Of a DNA stretch of 64,000 nucleotides, positions 7,259-15,890 are shown one piece after another. The DNA comes from Streptomyces sp. CB02009 (GTDB lineage: Bacteria > Actinomycetota > Actinomycetes > Streptomycetales > Streptomycetaceae), in the NCBI RefSeq assembly GCF_001905825.1, contig NZ_LIVV01000006.1, forward strand, positions 1 to 64,000, read 5' to 3'. How positions within the stretch are numbered: the first letter of the stretch is position 1; each line of letters begins with the position of its first letter. The notes under the pieces were generated by a model, which did not search any database, had not been told where the DNA came from, and saw only the letters and a program-made list of their open reading frames with translations. Both the position numbers and the translations under genes were made by a program.

Positions 7259-9448
7259 TCAGTCCCGCGTCCCGCCGAGGGACCGCTTCAGGAAGTCCAC
7301 CTGGAGCAGCAGCAGGTTCTCCGCGACCTGCTCCTGCGGCGTCATGTGGGTGACCCCCGACAGCGGCAGCACCTCGTGCGGCCGGCCCGCCGCGAGCAGG
7401 GCCGAGGAGAGCCTGAGCGCGTGCGCGACGACCACGTTGTCGTCCGCGAGACCGTGGACGATCATCATCGGCCGCACGGGCACCTCCGGCGCGGAGAGCC
7501 CGTCGTCGGTGAGCAGCGACTGGGCCGCGTACACCTCGGGATCGTCCTGCGGAGTGCCGAGGTACCGCTCGGTGTAGTGGGTGTCGTACAGCCGCCAGTC
7601 CGTCACCGGCGCCCCCACCACCGCCGCGTGGAACACATCGGGGCGGCGCAGCACCGCCCGGGCCGCCAGGTAGCCGCCGTACGACCAGCCCCGGATCGCG
7701 ACCCGGTCCAGATCCAGCGGGAAGCGTCCGGCGAGGCCCTGGAGCGCGTCCACCTGGTCGTCGAGGGTCGGCCCGAAGTCCCGCGTGATCGCCTTCTCCC
7801 AGGCCGGGGAGCGGCCCGGCGTGCCCCGCCCGTCCGCCACGACCACCGCGAAGCCCTGATCGGCGAACCACTGGGACGTCAGATACGTGTTGTGCGCGGC
7901 GAGCACCCGCGGCCCGTGCGGACCGCCGTACGGATCCATCAGGACCGGCAGCGGACCGTCACCGTCCGCGTACCCCGACGGCAGCAGCACCGCGCACGGG
8001 ATCCGCCGCACGCCGGCCTCCGTGAGCCGCACGCGCGGGCGGAGCACCGGATCCTGGGCGTACGAGGCCACCACCGCGACCTGCTCGCCGTCCCGCAGCA
8101 CCCGTGCCACGCTCCCCGGCGTCTCCGGCCGCGCCGACACCAGCACGGTCACCGCCCCCGAACGCACCGCGCCGTGCACGCCGACGCCCTCGGACAGCCG
8201 CTCCACGCCCTCACCGGTCACCCGGTACACATGGACCTCGCCGGTCTCCGGGAGAGTCGCCTCCGCGCCCGCGGACGCGGACACGAGGACGTCGTCCTCC
8301 CCGACGTCGAGCACCGCCCGCACGTGCAGCGCGGCGTCCGTCAGCACCTCGTCGCCCACGGCCAGGGCCCGCGCCCCGGTCTCGTCCGTGAGCCGTACGA
8401 GCCGCCCGTCGCGGGCGCCTTCCGGGCCGGGCCCCGAGGGGGCCCACGCCGGCACCCCCGGCAGCAGCTCCAGCCACACCGGGTCCCGCTCCGCCCGGAC
8501 GGTCCTCGTCTCCCCGGACTCCGGGTCCACCGCCAGGAAGAGCTGCTCCCGCTGGTCCCGCGCCTGGACGAGCAGCAGCGGCGCCCCGGCCGCCGACCAG
8601 TGCACACGCGCGAGGTACGGATACCGCTCCCGGTCCCACACCACCTCCGTGCGGGCCCCGGCGAGATCCATGACGAACAGCCGCACGTCCGCGTTGGCCG
8701 TCCCCGCCGCCGGGTACGCCACCGGCTGCGGCTCCCGTTCCGGATGCGCCGGGTCGGCGATCCACCAGCGCCGCACCGCCCGGTCGTCCGCGCGGGCCAC
8801 GAGCAGCCGGTCCGAGCCGGGTGACCACCAGAAACCCCGGTCCCGGGTCATCTCCTCCGAGGCGATGAATTCGGCCAATCCGTAGGTCACGTGGGCCTCT
8901 TCCGGAACGGCCAGCTCCCGGTCGTCCGACCCGTCCGCGCCGACCACCCGCAGCGCGCCCTCCGCCACGTACGCGACCAGGCGTCCGTCCGGCGAGGGCC
9001 TGGGGTCGATCACCGGCCCCGGCACCGGCAGCTCCCGCGCCGTCCCCGCCCTCAGCTCGGCCGCGAAGAGCCGCCCCGACAGGGCGAAGGCCGCCAACTC
9101 CACGGCCGCGTCCACCGCGTACGCCACGACACCGGCCGAGCCCTCCCGGCTCCGCTCCCGGCGCGCCCGCTCCTGGGGCGACAACTCCTCCTGGCCGCCG
9201 GAGAGCAGCACCTCGGGGTCGGCGGCCACCCGCTCCACGGGCGCGCCGTCGCGCGGCAGGTCGAGGACCCAGAGCCGGTGCGTGCGGTCCACGCCGGACG
9301 CGGCCCTGACGAACACGACGCGCTCCCCGTCGGGGGAGACCGAGAAGGCACGCGGAACGCCCAGGGTGAAACGCTGGGTACGGGCGTGACGGCGGGGGAA
9401 GGAGAGCCCGGCATGGGGTGTGGCCGGCTGCTGTCGAGACGAGGTCAT
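7259..9448 (-). CDS. S9 family serine peptidase (prolyl oligopeptidase / dipeptidyl peptidase IV-like)
   Basis: A 729-residue hydrolase that would cleave short peptides after proline or a similar residue. The N-terminal two thirds is beta-propeller-like (repeats such as AFSVSPDGERVVFVR and PSPDGRLVAYV). The C-terminal alpha/beta-hydrolase domain has nucleophile Ser589 in GWSYGG, an acid in GLADDNVVV and the histidine in SGVTHMTP. No signal peptide is evident, so it is probably cytosolic. The ATG at 9448 is preferred; a 21-residue upstream extension is unlike the family. It lies close to the peptide importer and could process imported peptides, which is inference from position. Confidence 0.9.
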   Translation of the reverse strand: MTSSRQQPATPHAGLSFPRRHARTQRFTLGVPRAFSVSPDGERVVFVRAASGVDRTHRLWVLDLPRDGAPVERVAADPEVLLSGGQEELSPQERARRERSREGSAGVVAYAVDAAVELAAFALSGRLFAAELRAGTARELPVPGPVIDPRPSPDGRLVAYVAEGALRVVGADGSDDRELAVPEEAHVTYGLAEFIASEEMTRDRGFWWSPGSDRLLVARADDRAVRRWWIADPAHPEREPQPVAYPAAGTANADVRLFVMDLAGARTEVVWDRERYPYLARVHWSAAGAPLLLVQARDQREQLFLAVDPESGETRTVRAERDPVWLELLPGVPAWAPSGPGPEGARDGRLVRLTDETGARALAVGDEVLTDAALHVRAVLDVGEDDVLVSASAGAEATLPETGEVHVYRVTGEGVERLSEGVGVHGAVRSGAVTVLVSARPETPGSVARVLRDGEQVAVVASYAQDPVLRPRVRLTEAGVRRIPCAVLLPSGYADGDGPLPVLMDPYGGPHGPRVLAAHNTYLTSQWFADQGFAVVVADGRGTPGRSPAWEKAITRDFGPTLDDQVDALQGLAGRFPLDLDRVAIRGWSYGGYLAARAVLRRPDVFHAAVVGAPVTDWRLYDTHYTERYLGTPQDDPEVYAAQSLLTDDGLSAPEVPVRPMMIVHGLADDNVVVAHALRLSSALLAAGRPHEVLPLSGVTHMTPQEQVAENLLLLQVDFLKRSLGGTRD

Positions 9449-9629
9449 GCGGCTGAAACTAGCGCTGTGCGCCCCCCTCGTGCCTCCGTCCGCCGATCGA
9501 TGCGGCCGCACGGATAGTTATGATCCGTAGCGCTAGGTGGGTATGCATCCGACGGGCCTGCCCCCTGGCACATGCTGATCGACCGAACCACTCGAATATC
9601 CGACCGAAGAAGTGTGGAGGTGAACCGCC

Positions 9630-9824
9630 GTGGCACTCTCGATCTCCGTGGTGGTGCTGCTGGCGATCGTCGTCTTCCTTCTGATCCGGAAATCCGGGTT
9701 GAAGGCTGGTCACGCGGCGATCAGCGCGCTCCTGGGCTTCTACCTGGCGAGCTCGTCCATCGCCCCGTCCATCAGCACCCTCACCACGAACGTGGCGAAC
9801 ATGGTGGGCGGCCTCAAGTTCTGA
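9630..9824 (+). CDS. Small membrane protein, 64 residues
   Basis: It starts at GTG 9630 with GGAGG 9 nt upstream. It has one strong hydrophobic helix at residues 3-18, a basic turn RKSGLKAGH, then a second moderately hydrophobic helix (ISALLGFYLASSSIAPSI) and a polar end. Small proteins of this shape are common in Streptomyces, including near conjugation genes, but nothing around it here is mobile. Function unknown. It stands alone between the divergent peptidase and mshB. Confidence 0.75.
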   Translation: MALSISVVVLLAIVVFLLIRKSGLKAGHAAISALLGFYLASSSIAPSISTLTTNVANMVGGLKF

Positions 9825-9848
9825 GCGCGCCCCCGCGCGCCGACCTCG

Positions 9849-9854
9849 TAGGGT
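9849..9854 (+). promoter_or_regulatory. -10 hexamer TAGGGT for a leaderless mshB transcript
   Basis: TAGGGT ends 6 nt before the ATG of mshB, so transcription would begin at or next to the A of ATG. No -35 box is convincing and there is no usable Shine-Dalgarno, which supports leaderless initiation. Confidence 0.5.
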
Positions 9855-9860
9855 GGGGAC

Positions 9861-10751
9861 ATGTCCGATCTCCCCGCCCGCCGTCTGCTGCTCGTGCACG
9901 CGCACCCGGACGACGAGTCGATCAACAACGGCGCGACCATGGCCAGGTACGCGGCCGAGGGCGCCCTCGTCACCCTGGTCACCTGCACGCTGGGCGAGGA
10001 GGGCGAGGTCATCCCGCCCGAGCTCGCCCACCTCGCGCCCGACCGGGAGGACCGGCTCGGCCCGTACCGGGTCGGCGAACTCGCCGCCGCGATGGCCGAG
10101 CTCGGGGTCACCGACCACCGGTTCCTCGGCGGCCCCGGGCGCTTCCGCGACTCCGGAATGATGGGCGTCGAGCAGAACGAGCGCGCCAACGCCTTCTGGA
10201 ACACGGACGTCGACACCGCCGCCCCGTACCTCGTCGAGGTGATCAGGGAGACCCGCCCGCAGGTCCTCGTCACCTACGACCCCGACGGCGGCTACGGGCA
10301 CCCGGACCACATCCAGGCCCACCGGGTCGCCATGCGCGCCGCCGAACTGGCCGCCCACCCGGACTACCGCCCCGACCTGGGACCGGCCCACGCGATCGCC
10401 AAGATCTACTGGAACCGGGTCCCGCGCCCGGTCGCCGAGGCCGGCTTCGCCCGGCTGCGCGCCGAGGGCTCCGCCTTCCCGGCCGCCGCCGTGATCGACG
10501 ACGTCCCCGGCGTCGTCGACGAGGACCGGATCACCGCCGAGATCGACGCGGGACCCGAGCACACGGCCCGCAAGAGCGCGGCGATGGCCGCGCACGCCAC
10601 CCAAGTCGCGGTCGACGGCCCGTTCTTCGCCCTCTCCAACGACCTCGGCCAGCCGATCTTCACCACCGAGTACTACGAGTTGGTGCGCGGCGTCCCCGGC
10701 GCCCCCGAGGGCACTCGTGAGACGGACCTCTTCGCCGGAGTGAGCGCATGA
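9861..10751 (+). CDS. mshB: N-acetyl-GlcN-Ins deacetylase of mycothiol synthesis
   Basis: A 296-residue zinc enzyme that removes the acetyl group from GlcNAc-inositol, the second enzymatic step after MshA in making mycothiol, the actinobacterial thiol buffer. It has the LmbE/PIG-L fold signature HAHPDDES (His15, Asp17 and Asp18, with Asp17 the likely base). The third metal ligand is His150 in GYGHPDHIQAHR. Length and motifs match MshB rather than the related mycothiol-conjugate amidase Mca, although the two are similar. The following DUF6113-type gene overlaps its end by 4 nt (ATGA), as in other actinomycetes. Confidence 0.93.
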   Translation: MSDLPARRLLLVHAHPDDESINNGATMARYAAEGALVTLVTCTLGEEGEVIPPELAHLAPDREDRLGPYRVGELAAAMAELGVTDHRFLGGPGRFRDSGMMGVEQNERANAFWNTDVDTAAPYLVEVIRETRPQVLVTYDPDGGYGHPDHIQAHRVAMRAAELAAHPDYRPDLGPAHAIAKIYWNRVPRPVAEAGFARLRAEGSAFPAAAVIDDVPGVVDEDRITAEIDAGPEHTARKSAAMAAHATQVAVDGPFFALSNDLGQPIFTTEYYELVRGVPGAPEGTRETDLFAGVSA

Positions 10752-11182
10752 GCCCCAAGCCGCCCGCCACCCCCGCGAAGCCCACCCCGCCCCGCGGCCC
10801 GGCCGCGCGCACCGTGTCCACCGCGTCCACCGTCTCCCGTAACGCCCGATTCGCCTGGTACGCGGGCCTGGCCGTCCTCGGTGTCCTCGTCGGAACCGCC
10901 GGCGCCCTCGTCCAAGCCGCCTGGCTCCCCGTCGGCTTGATCCTCGCCCTCCTCGCGACCGCCGCCCTCTTCTACGGCGGACTGCGGGCCACCGAGACCC
11001 AGGTCGGCGTCGTCGCGGGCGGCGTCGGCTGGCTCGTCGCCGTCATCCTGCTCAGCTTCGGACGCCCGGAGGGCGACGGGGTGTTCGGCGGAGGCGTCGG
11101 CGAGCTGCTGTACCTCTTCGGCGGCATGGCGATCGCTGTGATGTGCACCACGCTGTCCCGGCTGCCCCGACCGATCCCGTGA
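10748..11182 (+). CDS. DUF6113-like small membrane protein coupled to mshB
   Basis: A 144-residue protein with a Pro/Thr-rich cytoplasmic start (about 35 residues) and four hydrophobic helices (around 38-55, 58-76, 82-103 and 118-135). It is translationally coupled to mshB through an ATGA overlap. Proteins of this kind follow mshB in many actinomycetes, but no biochemical role is known to me. The family name is from memory. Confidence 0.8.
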   Translation: MSPKPPATPAKPTPPRGPAARTVSTASTVSRNARFAWYAGLAVLGVLVGTAGALVQAAWLPVGLILALLATAALFYGGLRATETQVGVVAGGVGWLVAVILLSFGRPEGDGVFGGGVGELLYLFGGMAIAVMCTTLSRLPRPIP

Positions 11183-11357
11183 ACAGGACGACTTGAGACC
11201 GCGGACGCCCTGACTTCGGCCGGATTGACCGTCGTCAGTCACCCAGGGGTCAGCTATGTGACGGCGGCGCCCAGTATGGTGGTGCGCGCCGCCGAACCGC
11301 CCGGGTCATACGAGCATCAGCAAGAGCGGGCGGTGGAGCCAACCGGGAGATCCTGCT

Positions 11358-13622
11358 TTGAGTCGTGAAACTGGTCGAGAGACTGACAGTTCGTCCTCCG
11401 GCGCCCAGGGGCGCGGTGGAGCCGCGTACCCCTCGGGTACACCGCCGTACGGATCCCGCCAGTATCCGTCGCTCCACCCCTCGCAGGACGCGCCGGAGGA
11501 GACCGCCGGCGCGCCCGCACCGCCGGAGGAGCCCAAGACCGAGACGACGCTGACGACCCGGATCCGGATCAACATCCCGGGTTCGCGTCCGATCCCGCCG
11601 GTCGTGGTCCGCACCACGGTCAACGAGTCGCCCACGGCGTCGCCGGCCGCCGCGCCGGAGCCCGCTCCCGCCCCGGAGCCGGAGCCCGAGCAGGCGGCGG
11701 CCCCCGAGCCGCCGCAGGCCGAGGAGGCGCCGAAGGCGAAGGAGACGAGCGACTGGTTCGCGCCCCGCAAGGCGGCGCCCCCGAGCCCGGCCCCCGAGCC
11801 CGCGCTGCCCCCGGCGCCCGCCCCGGCCCCGAAGCCCGCCCCGGCCGCCACCGGACCCGACGACCGGGGCACCGGCTTCGCCGGCTCCGCGACCTCCGGC
11901 GTCCCGACGGTCGGCAACGCCCCGTCGAGCCGCCCGGTCACCCAGGGCAGGCCCGGCGGCAATCCCCTGTACGACGGCGGCACGCCCGCCGGCGGCACCC
12001 CCCTGTACACGGGCACGCCGGCCGGCGGGACCCCGATGTACGACGGGACCCCCGCCGGCGGCTCGCCGATGTACGACGGCAACCCCGGCGCCGCGCACCC
12101 GGGCGCGGGCAACCCGCTCTACGACGGCACGCCCGCCGCCGGCACCCCGATGTACACCGGCACGCCCCCCGGCGGAACGCCGATGTACACGGGCACCCCG
12201 GCCGGCGGCACGCCCGCGTACCCCGGTCCCGCCGCGCCGACCGGCCCCACGACGGGCCCGGTCACGGGCACCGCGTCGCTGGGCGGACCCGGCCAGGGCG
12301 GACTCGCGGGCCTGGCCGGAGCCTCCGGGCCGGGCCAGGGCACGGGCTCCCCGTTCCCCGGCGGAGGTACCGGCGGAGCACCCGGCGGCGCTCCCCGCAT
12401 GTCCGACGACACCGCGATCCTCACCCCGCAGGCCCCCGCGCCCAACGCCCCCGGCCGGGGCGGTCCGGGCGGCCCCGCCGGACAGCGCGGACCGGGCCGA
12501 CCGGACGACGGCGCCGGCCACGGCCATGTCTCCGGCGACACCCTCACCAGCGGCATCCCGGTCGTCCCGCCGAAGGCGGCCCGACCCGACCTCACCCCCC
12601 GCATCGAGGAGCAGACGGCCCCGGCCCCCGCGCCGCGCCCCGCCCCCGCGCCCACCCGCGCCGCCCCGGCGAAGAAGGGCCGCTCCAAGCTGGTCCTCGC
12701 CGCCGTCGGAGTCCTCGGCCTCGCCGGCGTCGCCTACGGCGCCGGGCTGCTCCTCAACCACTCCGACGTCCCGAAGGGGACCACGGTCCTCGGCGTGGAC
12801 ATCGGCGGCGGTACGAAGGAGGAGGCCGTCAACAAGCTGGACGCGGCCCTCGGCAAGCGCGCCGGGACCCCGCTCCAGCTCGGCGTCGGCGGCAAGAAGG
12901 TCCAGCTCGCCCCGGACAAGGCGGGCCTGGCGCTCGACAGCGTCGAGACCGTCCGCGCCGCCGCGGGCAGCGACTACAACCCCGTCTCGGTCATCGGCTC
13001 CCTCTTCGGCGGCGAGCGGATCGCCAAGCCGGTCTTCCCGGTCGACGAGGAGAAGCTCGCGGTCACCCTCGCCGACCTGGCCGGCACGTCCGCGTCGGCG
13101 AGCGAGGGCACGATCCTGTTCGCCCCGAACAAGGTGACGCCCGTCGAGGGCAAGGCCGGCAAGGGCCTCGACGTCCAGCGCTCGATGATCTCCGTCCGGG
13201 ACGCCTTCCGCGCGCAGGTGGAGACCGGCCGGAGCACGCTGGTCGAGCTGCCGGTCACCGACCGTCAGCCGAGCATCAGCAAGGCCGAGGTGGACCGGGC
13301 GATGAAGGAGTTCGCGACGCCCGCGATGTCCGACCGCATCACCATCCGGGCGGGCGGCCGGGAGATCCAGTTCGGCCCGGCGCGCTCGCTGCCGCAGATC
13401 CTCTCCATGAAGGCGGCCGGCGGCCGTCTGGAGCCGGTCTACGACACCAAGGCCATCGAGCGGCTCCTCGACGGCGCCTTCAAGGGCATCATGATCACCA
13501 AGGCCGACGGCACCAAGCAGGAGGTCTCGGCCGACGACGTGGCCTCCGTGATGGGCGAGGCGCTGCTCGGCAGGACCAAGGCCGAACGCACCAGGACGAT
13601 CGAGCTGAACCCGAAGGGCTGA
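11358..13622 (+). CDS. Large repeat-rich membrane-anchored protein with peptidoglycan-binding-like domain
   Basis: A 754-residue protein starting at TTG 11358, with GGGAG about 9 nt upstream. Residues 1-430 are low-complexity Pro/Ala/Gly sequence. Within it, residues about 202-290 form repeats of the type GTPxGGTPxY. A single membrane helix (LVLAAVGVLGLAGVAYGAG) lies near residue 445. Outside it is a domain of about 290 residues beginning GTTVLGVDIGGGTKEEAVNKL, resembling the YoaR/VanW-associated peptidoglycan-binding fold (PG_binding_4 type). I see no transpeptidase cysteine or VanW domain. The likely topology is a disordered cytoplasmic part and an extracellular wall-contacting domain. Function unknown. 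Confidence 0.82.
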   Translation: MSRETGRETDSSSSGAQGRGGAAYPSGTPPYGSRQYPSLHPSQDAPEETAGAPAPPEEPKTETTLTTRIRINIPGSRPIPPVVVRTTVNESPTASPAAAPEPAPAPEPEPEQAAAPEPPQAEEAPKAKETSDWFAPRKAAPPSPAPEPALPPAPAPAPKPAPAATGPDDRGTGFAGSATSGVPTVGNAPSSRPVTQGRPGGNPLYDGGTPAGGTPLYTGTPAGGTPMYDGTPAGGSPMYDGNPGAAHPGAGNPLYDGTPAAGTPMYTGTPPGGTPMYTGTPAGGTPAYPGPAAPTGPTTGPVTGTASLGGPGQGGLAGLAGASGPGQGTGSPFPGGGTGGAPGGAPRMSDDTAILTPQAPAPNAPGRGGPGGPAGQRGPGRPDDGAGHGHVSGDTLTSGIPVVPPKAARPDLTPRIEEQTAPAPAPRPAPAPTRAAPAKKGRSKLVLAAVGVLGLAGVAYGAGLLLNHSDVPKGTTVLGVDIGGGTKEEAVNKLDAALGKRAGTPLQLGVGGKKVQLAPDKAGLALDSVETVRAAAGSDYNPVSVIGSLFGGERIAKPVFPVDEEKLAVTLADLAGTSASASEGTILFAPNKVTPVEGKAGKGLDVQRSMISVRDAFRAQVETGRSTLVELPVTDRQPSISKAEVDRAMKEFATPAMSDRITIRAGGREIQFGPARSLPQILSMKAAGGRLEPVYDTKAIERLLDGAFKGIMITKADGTKQEVSADDVASVMGEALLGRTKAERTRTIELNPKG
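11961..12225 (+). repeat. In-gene repeats encoding GTPxGGTPxY units
   Basis: About eight imperfect units of roughly 30 nt encode peptides such as GGTPLYTGTPA, GGTPMYDGTPA and AGTPMYTGTPP. Reading frame is kept throughout, so they are protein-level repeats. Confidence 0.85.
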
Positions 13623-13640
13623 CCGCCCGAGCACGGCGTT

Positions 13641-13678
13641 CCGAGCCCCCGCCCGACGACCGTCGGCCGGGGGCTCGG
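13641..13678. terminator. Bidirectional hairpin between convergent genes
   Basis: A 17-bp stem with one mismatch (13641-13657 with 13662-13678) and loop GACC lies between the convergent genes ending at 13622 and 13711. Confidence 0.8.
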
Positions 13679-13710
13679 CGCGTGCGGGGACGCGGCCGGG
13701 AGCGGACGCC

Positions 13711-14076
13711 TCAGTAGTGGGCCACGAGGACGGCGGAGAGGGCCAGCGCGCCGGGCAGGGCCTGGGCGAAGAGGATGCGGCGGTTGGCCGTGGCGGCGCC
13801 GTAGAGGCCCGCGATGACGACGCAGGACAGGAAGAAGACCCGGACGCGGAACGCGATCGGGTCGTCGGCGATGAGACCCCAGACGAGCCCGGCGGCGAGG
13901 AAGCCGTTGTAGAGCCCCTGGTTGGCGGCCATCGCGGCGGTCTCGCGTGCCGTCCTCGCGTCGAACCCCGAGAAGCGGCGGCCGGTCTCCTTCTCCCACA
14001 GGAACATCTCCATCACCAGGATGTAGGCGTGGAGCAGGGCGACGAGGGCGACGAGGATGTCTGCGGTCAGCGGCAT
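13711..14076 (-). CDS. DUF1304-family membrane protein
   Basis: A 121-residue protein from the ATG at 14076. It has four membrane helices, with the family-typical stretch MEMFLWEKETGRRFSGFD in the first loop and MAANQGLYNGFLAAGLVWG in the second helix. The biochemical role of the family is unknown. It is monocistronic and divergent from the secreted protein at 14302. Confidence 0.82.
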   Translation of the reverse strand: MPLTADILVALVALLHAYILVMEMFLWEKETGRRFSGFDARTARETAAMAANQGLYNGFLAAGLVWGLIADDPIAFRVRVFFLSCVVIAGLYGAATANRRILFAQALPGALALSAVLVAHY

Positions 14077-14301
14077 GGCCGCATTGTGCCGCCGGGTGCC
14101 CGGGGGCCGGGGGAAGGCGCGCAGCGACGCGGGCGGGGCGATCGGTTCGCGAGAATGAACGGTTAATTCCGGATCCTGAGCCGGATATCGGAAAAGAATC
14201 AAAAAGGCTCGACGGGGGAGCCTCCGGGCCGGGAAACTGTCCGCAACAGGCCTGCACTCAGGCCTGATTGGACGAAATCCGCATCACATCCGGGGGAAGA
14301 C

Positions 14302-14832
14302 ATGGCAGCAACTGCCCGCCGTTGGGCTGCGCGCATATCGGGCGCGGGAGCCGCATCGGCCATGATTTTCGGCGGGACGACCGGTACGTCGTTCGCTATC
14401 GAGAACCCGCCCACGGTCACCATCAGCGTGAACTTCGGAGTGGTCGCGACCACGCACCCGGACACCGTGGGCTGCAACGGCTACAAGGTGGTCGGGACGG
14501 GCACCGCCGGCGGGGCGCCGGTCAACGGAGCCGCGTGGGCGCAGGACGAGGTTGCGTGCACCGCGACCGTCCCCGGCAGGTACGACATCAAGGGGACGGC
14601 GACGCTGACGGAGAGCGACGGCGACAAGCTCTTCATCAGCTACGAGCTCTCCGCGCCGCTGTCGTCGGACACCATGGTGTACCCGTCCGGCACGTTCAAG
14701 ATCCTGCGGGGTGAGGGCACCTTCGAGGACTCGACCGGCGGTGGCCAGATGAGCGCCAAGGTCAACCTGCTGGACCACGCCCACGCCAGCGCCACGCTGA
14801 CCGGATACATCCGCAAGTACTGGCAGGTCTGA
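14302..14832 (+). CDS. Secreted protein of unknown function
   Basis: A 176-residue protein with a Sec-like signal: basic start RRWAAR, hydrophobic GAGAASAMIFGG and a probable cleavage after TSFA near residue 32. The mature part of about 144 residues is rich in beta-prone Thr/Val/Gly stretches. It has two cysteines (in VGCNGYK and VACTATV) that could form one disulfide. GTFKILRGEGTFEDSTGGG is faintly like the loop of dirigent or allene-oxide-cyclase barrels, but I do not claim that family. A GGGGGAAG Shine-Dalgarno is well placed. Confidence 0.8.
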   Translation: MAATARRWAARISGAGAASAMIFGGTTGTSFAIENPPTVTISVNFGVVATTHPDTVGCNGYKVVGTGTAGGAPVNGAAWAQDEVACTATVPGRYDIKGTATLTESDGDKLFISYELSAPLSSDTMVYPSGTFKILRGEGTFEDSTGGGQMSAKVNLLDHAHASATLTGYIRKYWQV

Positions 14833-14840
14833 CCGGCCCG

Positions 14841-14884
14841 CCGGTCCACCGCCCCGCCGGGACACCTGGCGGGCGGTGGACCGG
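14841..14884 (+). terminator. Hairpin terminator after the secreted protein gene
   Basis: The arms 14841-14858 and 14868-14884 pair over 17 bp with one bulged base, starting 8 nt after the stop codon. Confidence 0.75.
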
Positions 14885-14956
14885 GGCCGTTGCCACCCCC
14901 CCCCGCGTCGGAAGGGCGTGCGTGCGGGTGCGGACGACCCGGGCCGTGGCCCCGCG

Positions 14957-15883
14957 CTAGTTCAGCCGTGCCCGCGCCGCCTGCGCCCGGCGTCGCACCG
15001 TCGTCGCCGACTCCGGGTCGACCGCGTCCATGACCTGCGCGTACGCCTCCATCTCCACCGCCCCCGTCAGGAAGTCCCCGCGCTGGACGAGCAGCTCGGC
15101 GCGCTCGTAGCGGAGTCTCGCCGGGTGGGAGGGGAGGAGCAGGGAGAGCTCCACCGCCCACAGGGCCACGTCGGAGCGCTCGGGGCGGGGGGCCGCCCAG
15201 GCACGGATGTTGTTGAGGACCCGCAGCACGATCGCGCCGGGTTCGGCGGGCCGGAGCATCGAGCGGTCGAGGGCCTCGCCCGTCGCGCTCGTCACCAGGA
15301 GCTCGGCGTCCGGGCCCGTCATGGCGCGGCCGCCCGCGAAGGGGTCGGCGAGGTTCAGGTCGGCGGGGTCGCCGAAGCCCACGACGAAGTGGCCGGGCAG
15401 CCCGAGCCCGTACACGGGGGCCCCGGCCCGCCGTGCGACCTCCATCCAGACCACGGAGAGCAGGATGGGCAGGCCGCGGCGGCGCCTGAGCACCTCGTGC
15501 AGGAGCGAGGACTCCAGCCGCTGGTAGTCGGCGGGCACGCCCTCGAAGCCCTCCCGGGTGCCGAGGAGGTCGGCGAGGGCGGTCGTCCAGTCGCCGACGA
15601 TCCGTGTGGCGTACGGGACGAGCCCGGCGAGGCGGTCGAGTTCGATCTCGGCCTCGTTCAGGTCGTGCCGGGTGACGGCGGGGTCGGCCACCGCCCCGAT
15701 GAGCAGGCAGAGCCGGGCGAGGTCGGGCCGCTCCGACCGCGCCTCCTCCGCGAACTCGCGCCGCCAGTCCGGCGGCTCCGGGCTCTCGCGGGCGTCCTCA
15801 CCCGCTGCCCCGTCCCGCCGCGGTGCTCCGTCCTCCGGTCCGTTCTCCGGCCCGTCCTCCGGTGGTGGTACGTCCTCGGTCAC
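14957..15883 (-). CDS. SirB1-type transglutaminase-like protein with TPR tail
   Basis: A 308-residue protein from GTG 15883. Its core (about 105-235) has the SirB1/transglutaminase-like pattern: LLHEVLRRRRGLPILLSVVW, then GLPGHFVVGF and LADPFAGG. The C-terminus (WAVELSLLLPSHPARLRYERAELL) looks like two tetratricopeptide helices pairs. SirB1-family proteins usually lack proven enzymatic activity, and the active cysteine of true transglutaminases is not evident here. It starts 7 nt after the acetyltransferase gene stops, so the two are one transcription unit. Confidence 0.82.
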   Translation of the reverse strand: MTEDVPPPEDGPENGPEDGAPRRDGAAGEDARESPEPPDWRREFAEEARSERPDLARLCLLIGAVADPAVTRHDLNEAEIELDRLAGLVPYATRIVGDWTTALADLLGTREGFEGVPADYQRLESSLLHEVLRRRRGLPILLSVVWMEVARRAGAPVYGLGLPGHFVVGFGDPADLNLADPFAGGRAMTGPDAELLVTSATGEALDRSMLRPAEPGAIVLRVLNNIRAWAAPRPERSDVALWAVELSLLLPSHPARLRYERAELLVQRGDFLTGAVEMEAYAQVMDAVDPESATTVRRRAQAARARLN

Positions 15884-15890
15884 GCCTCCG

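Noticed and set aside
7259..9511. Longer start for the S9 peptidase
   Set aside because: The extra 21 residues do not look like the family N-terminus; ATG 9448 fits better.
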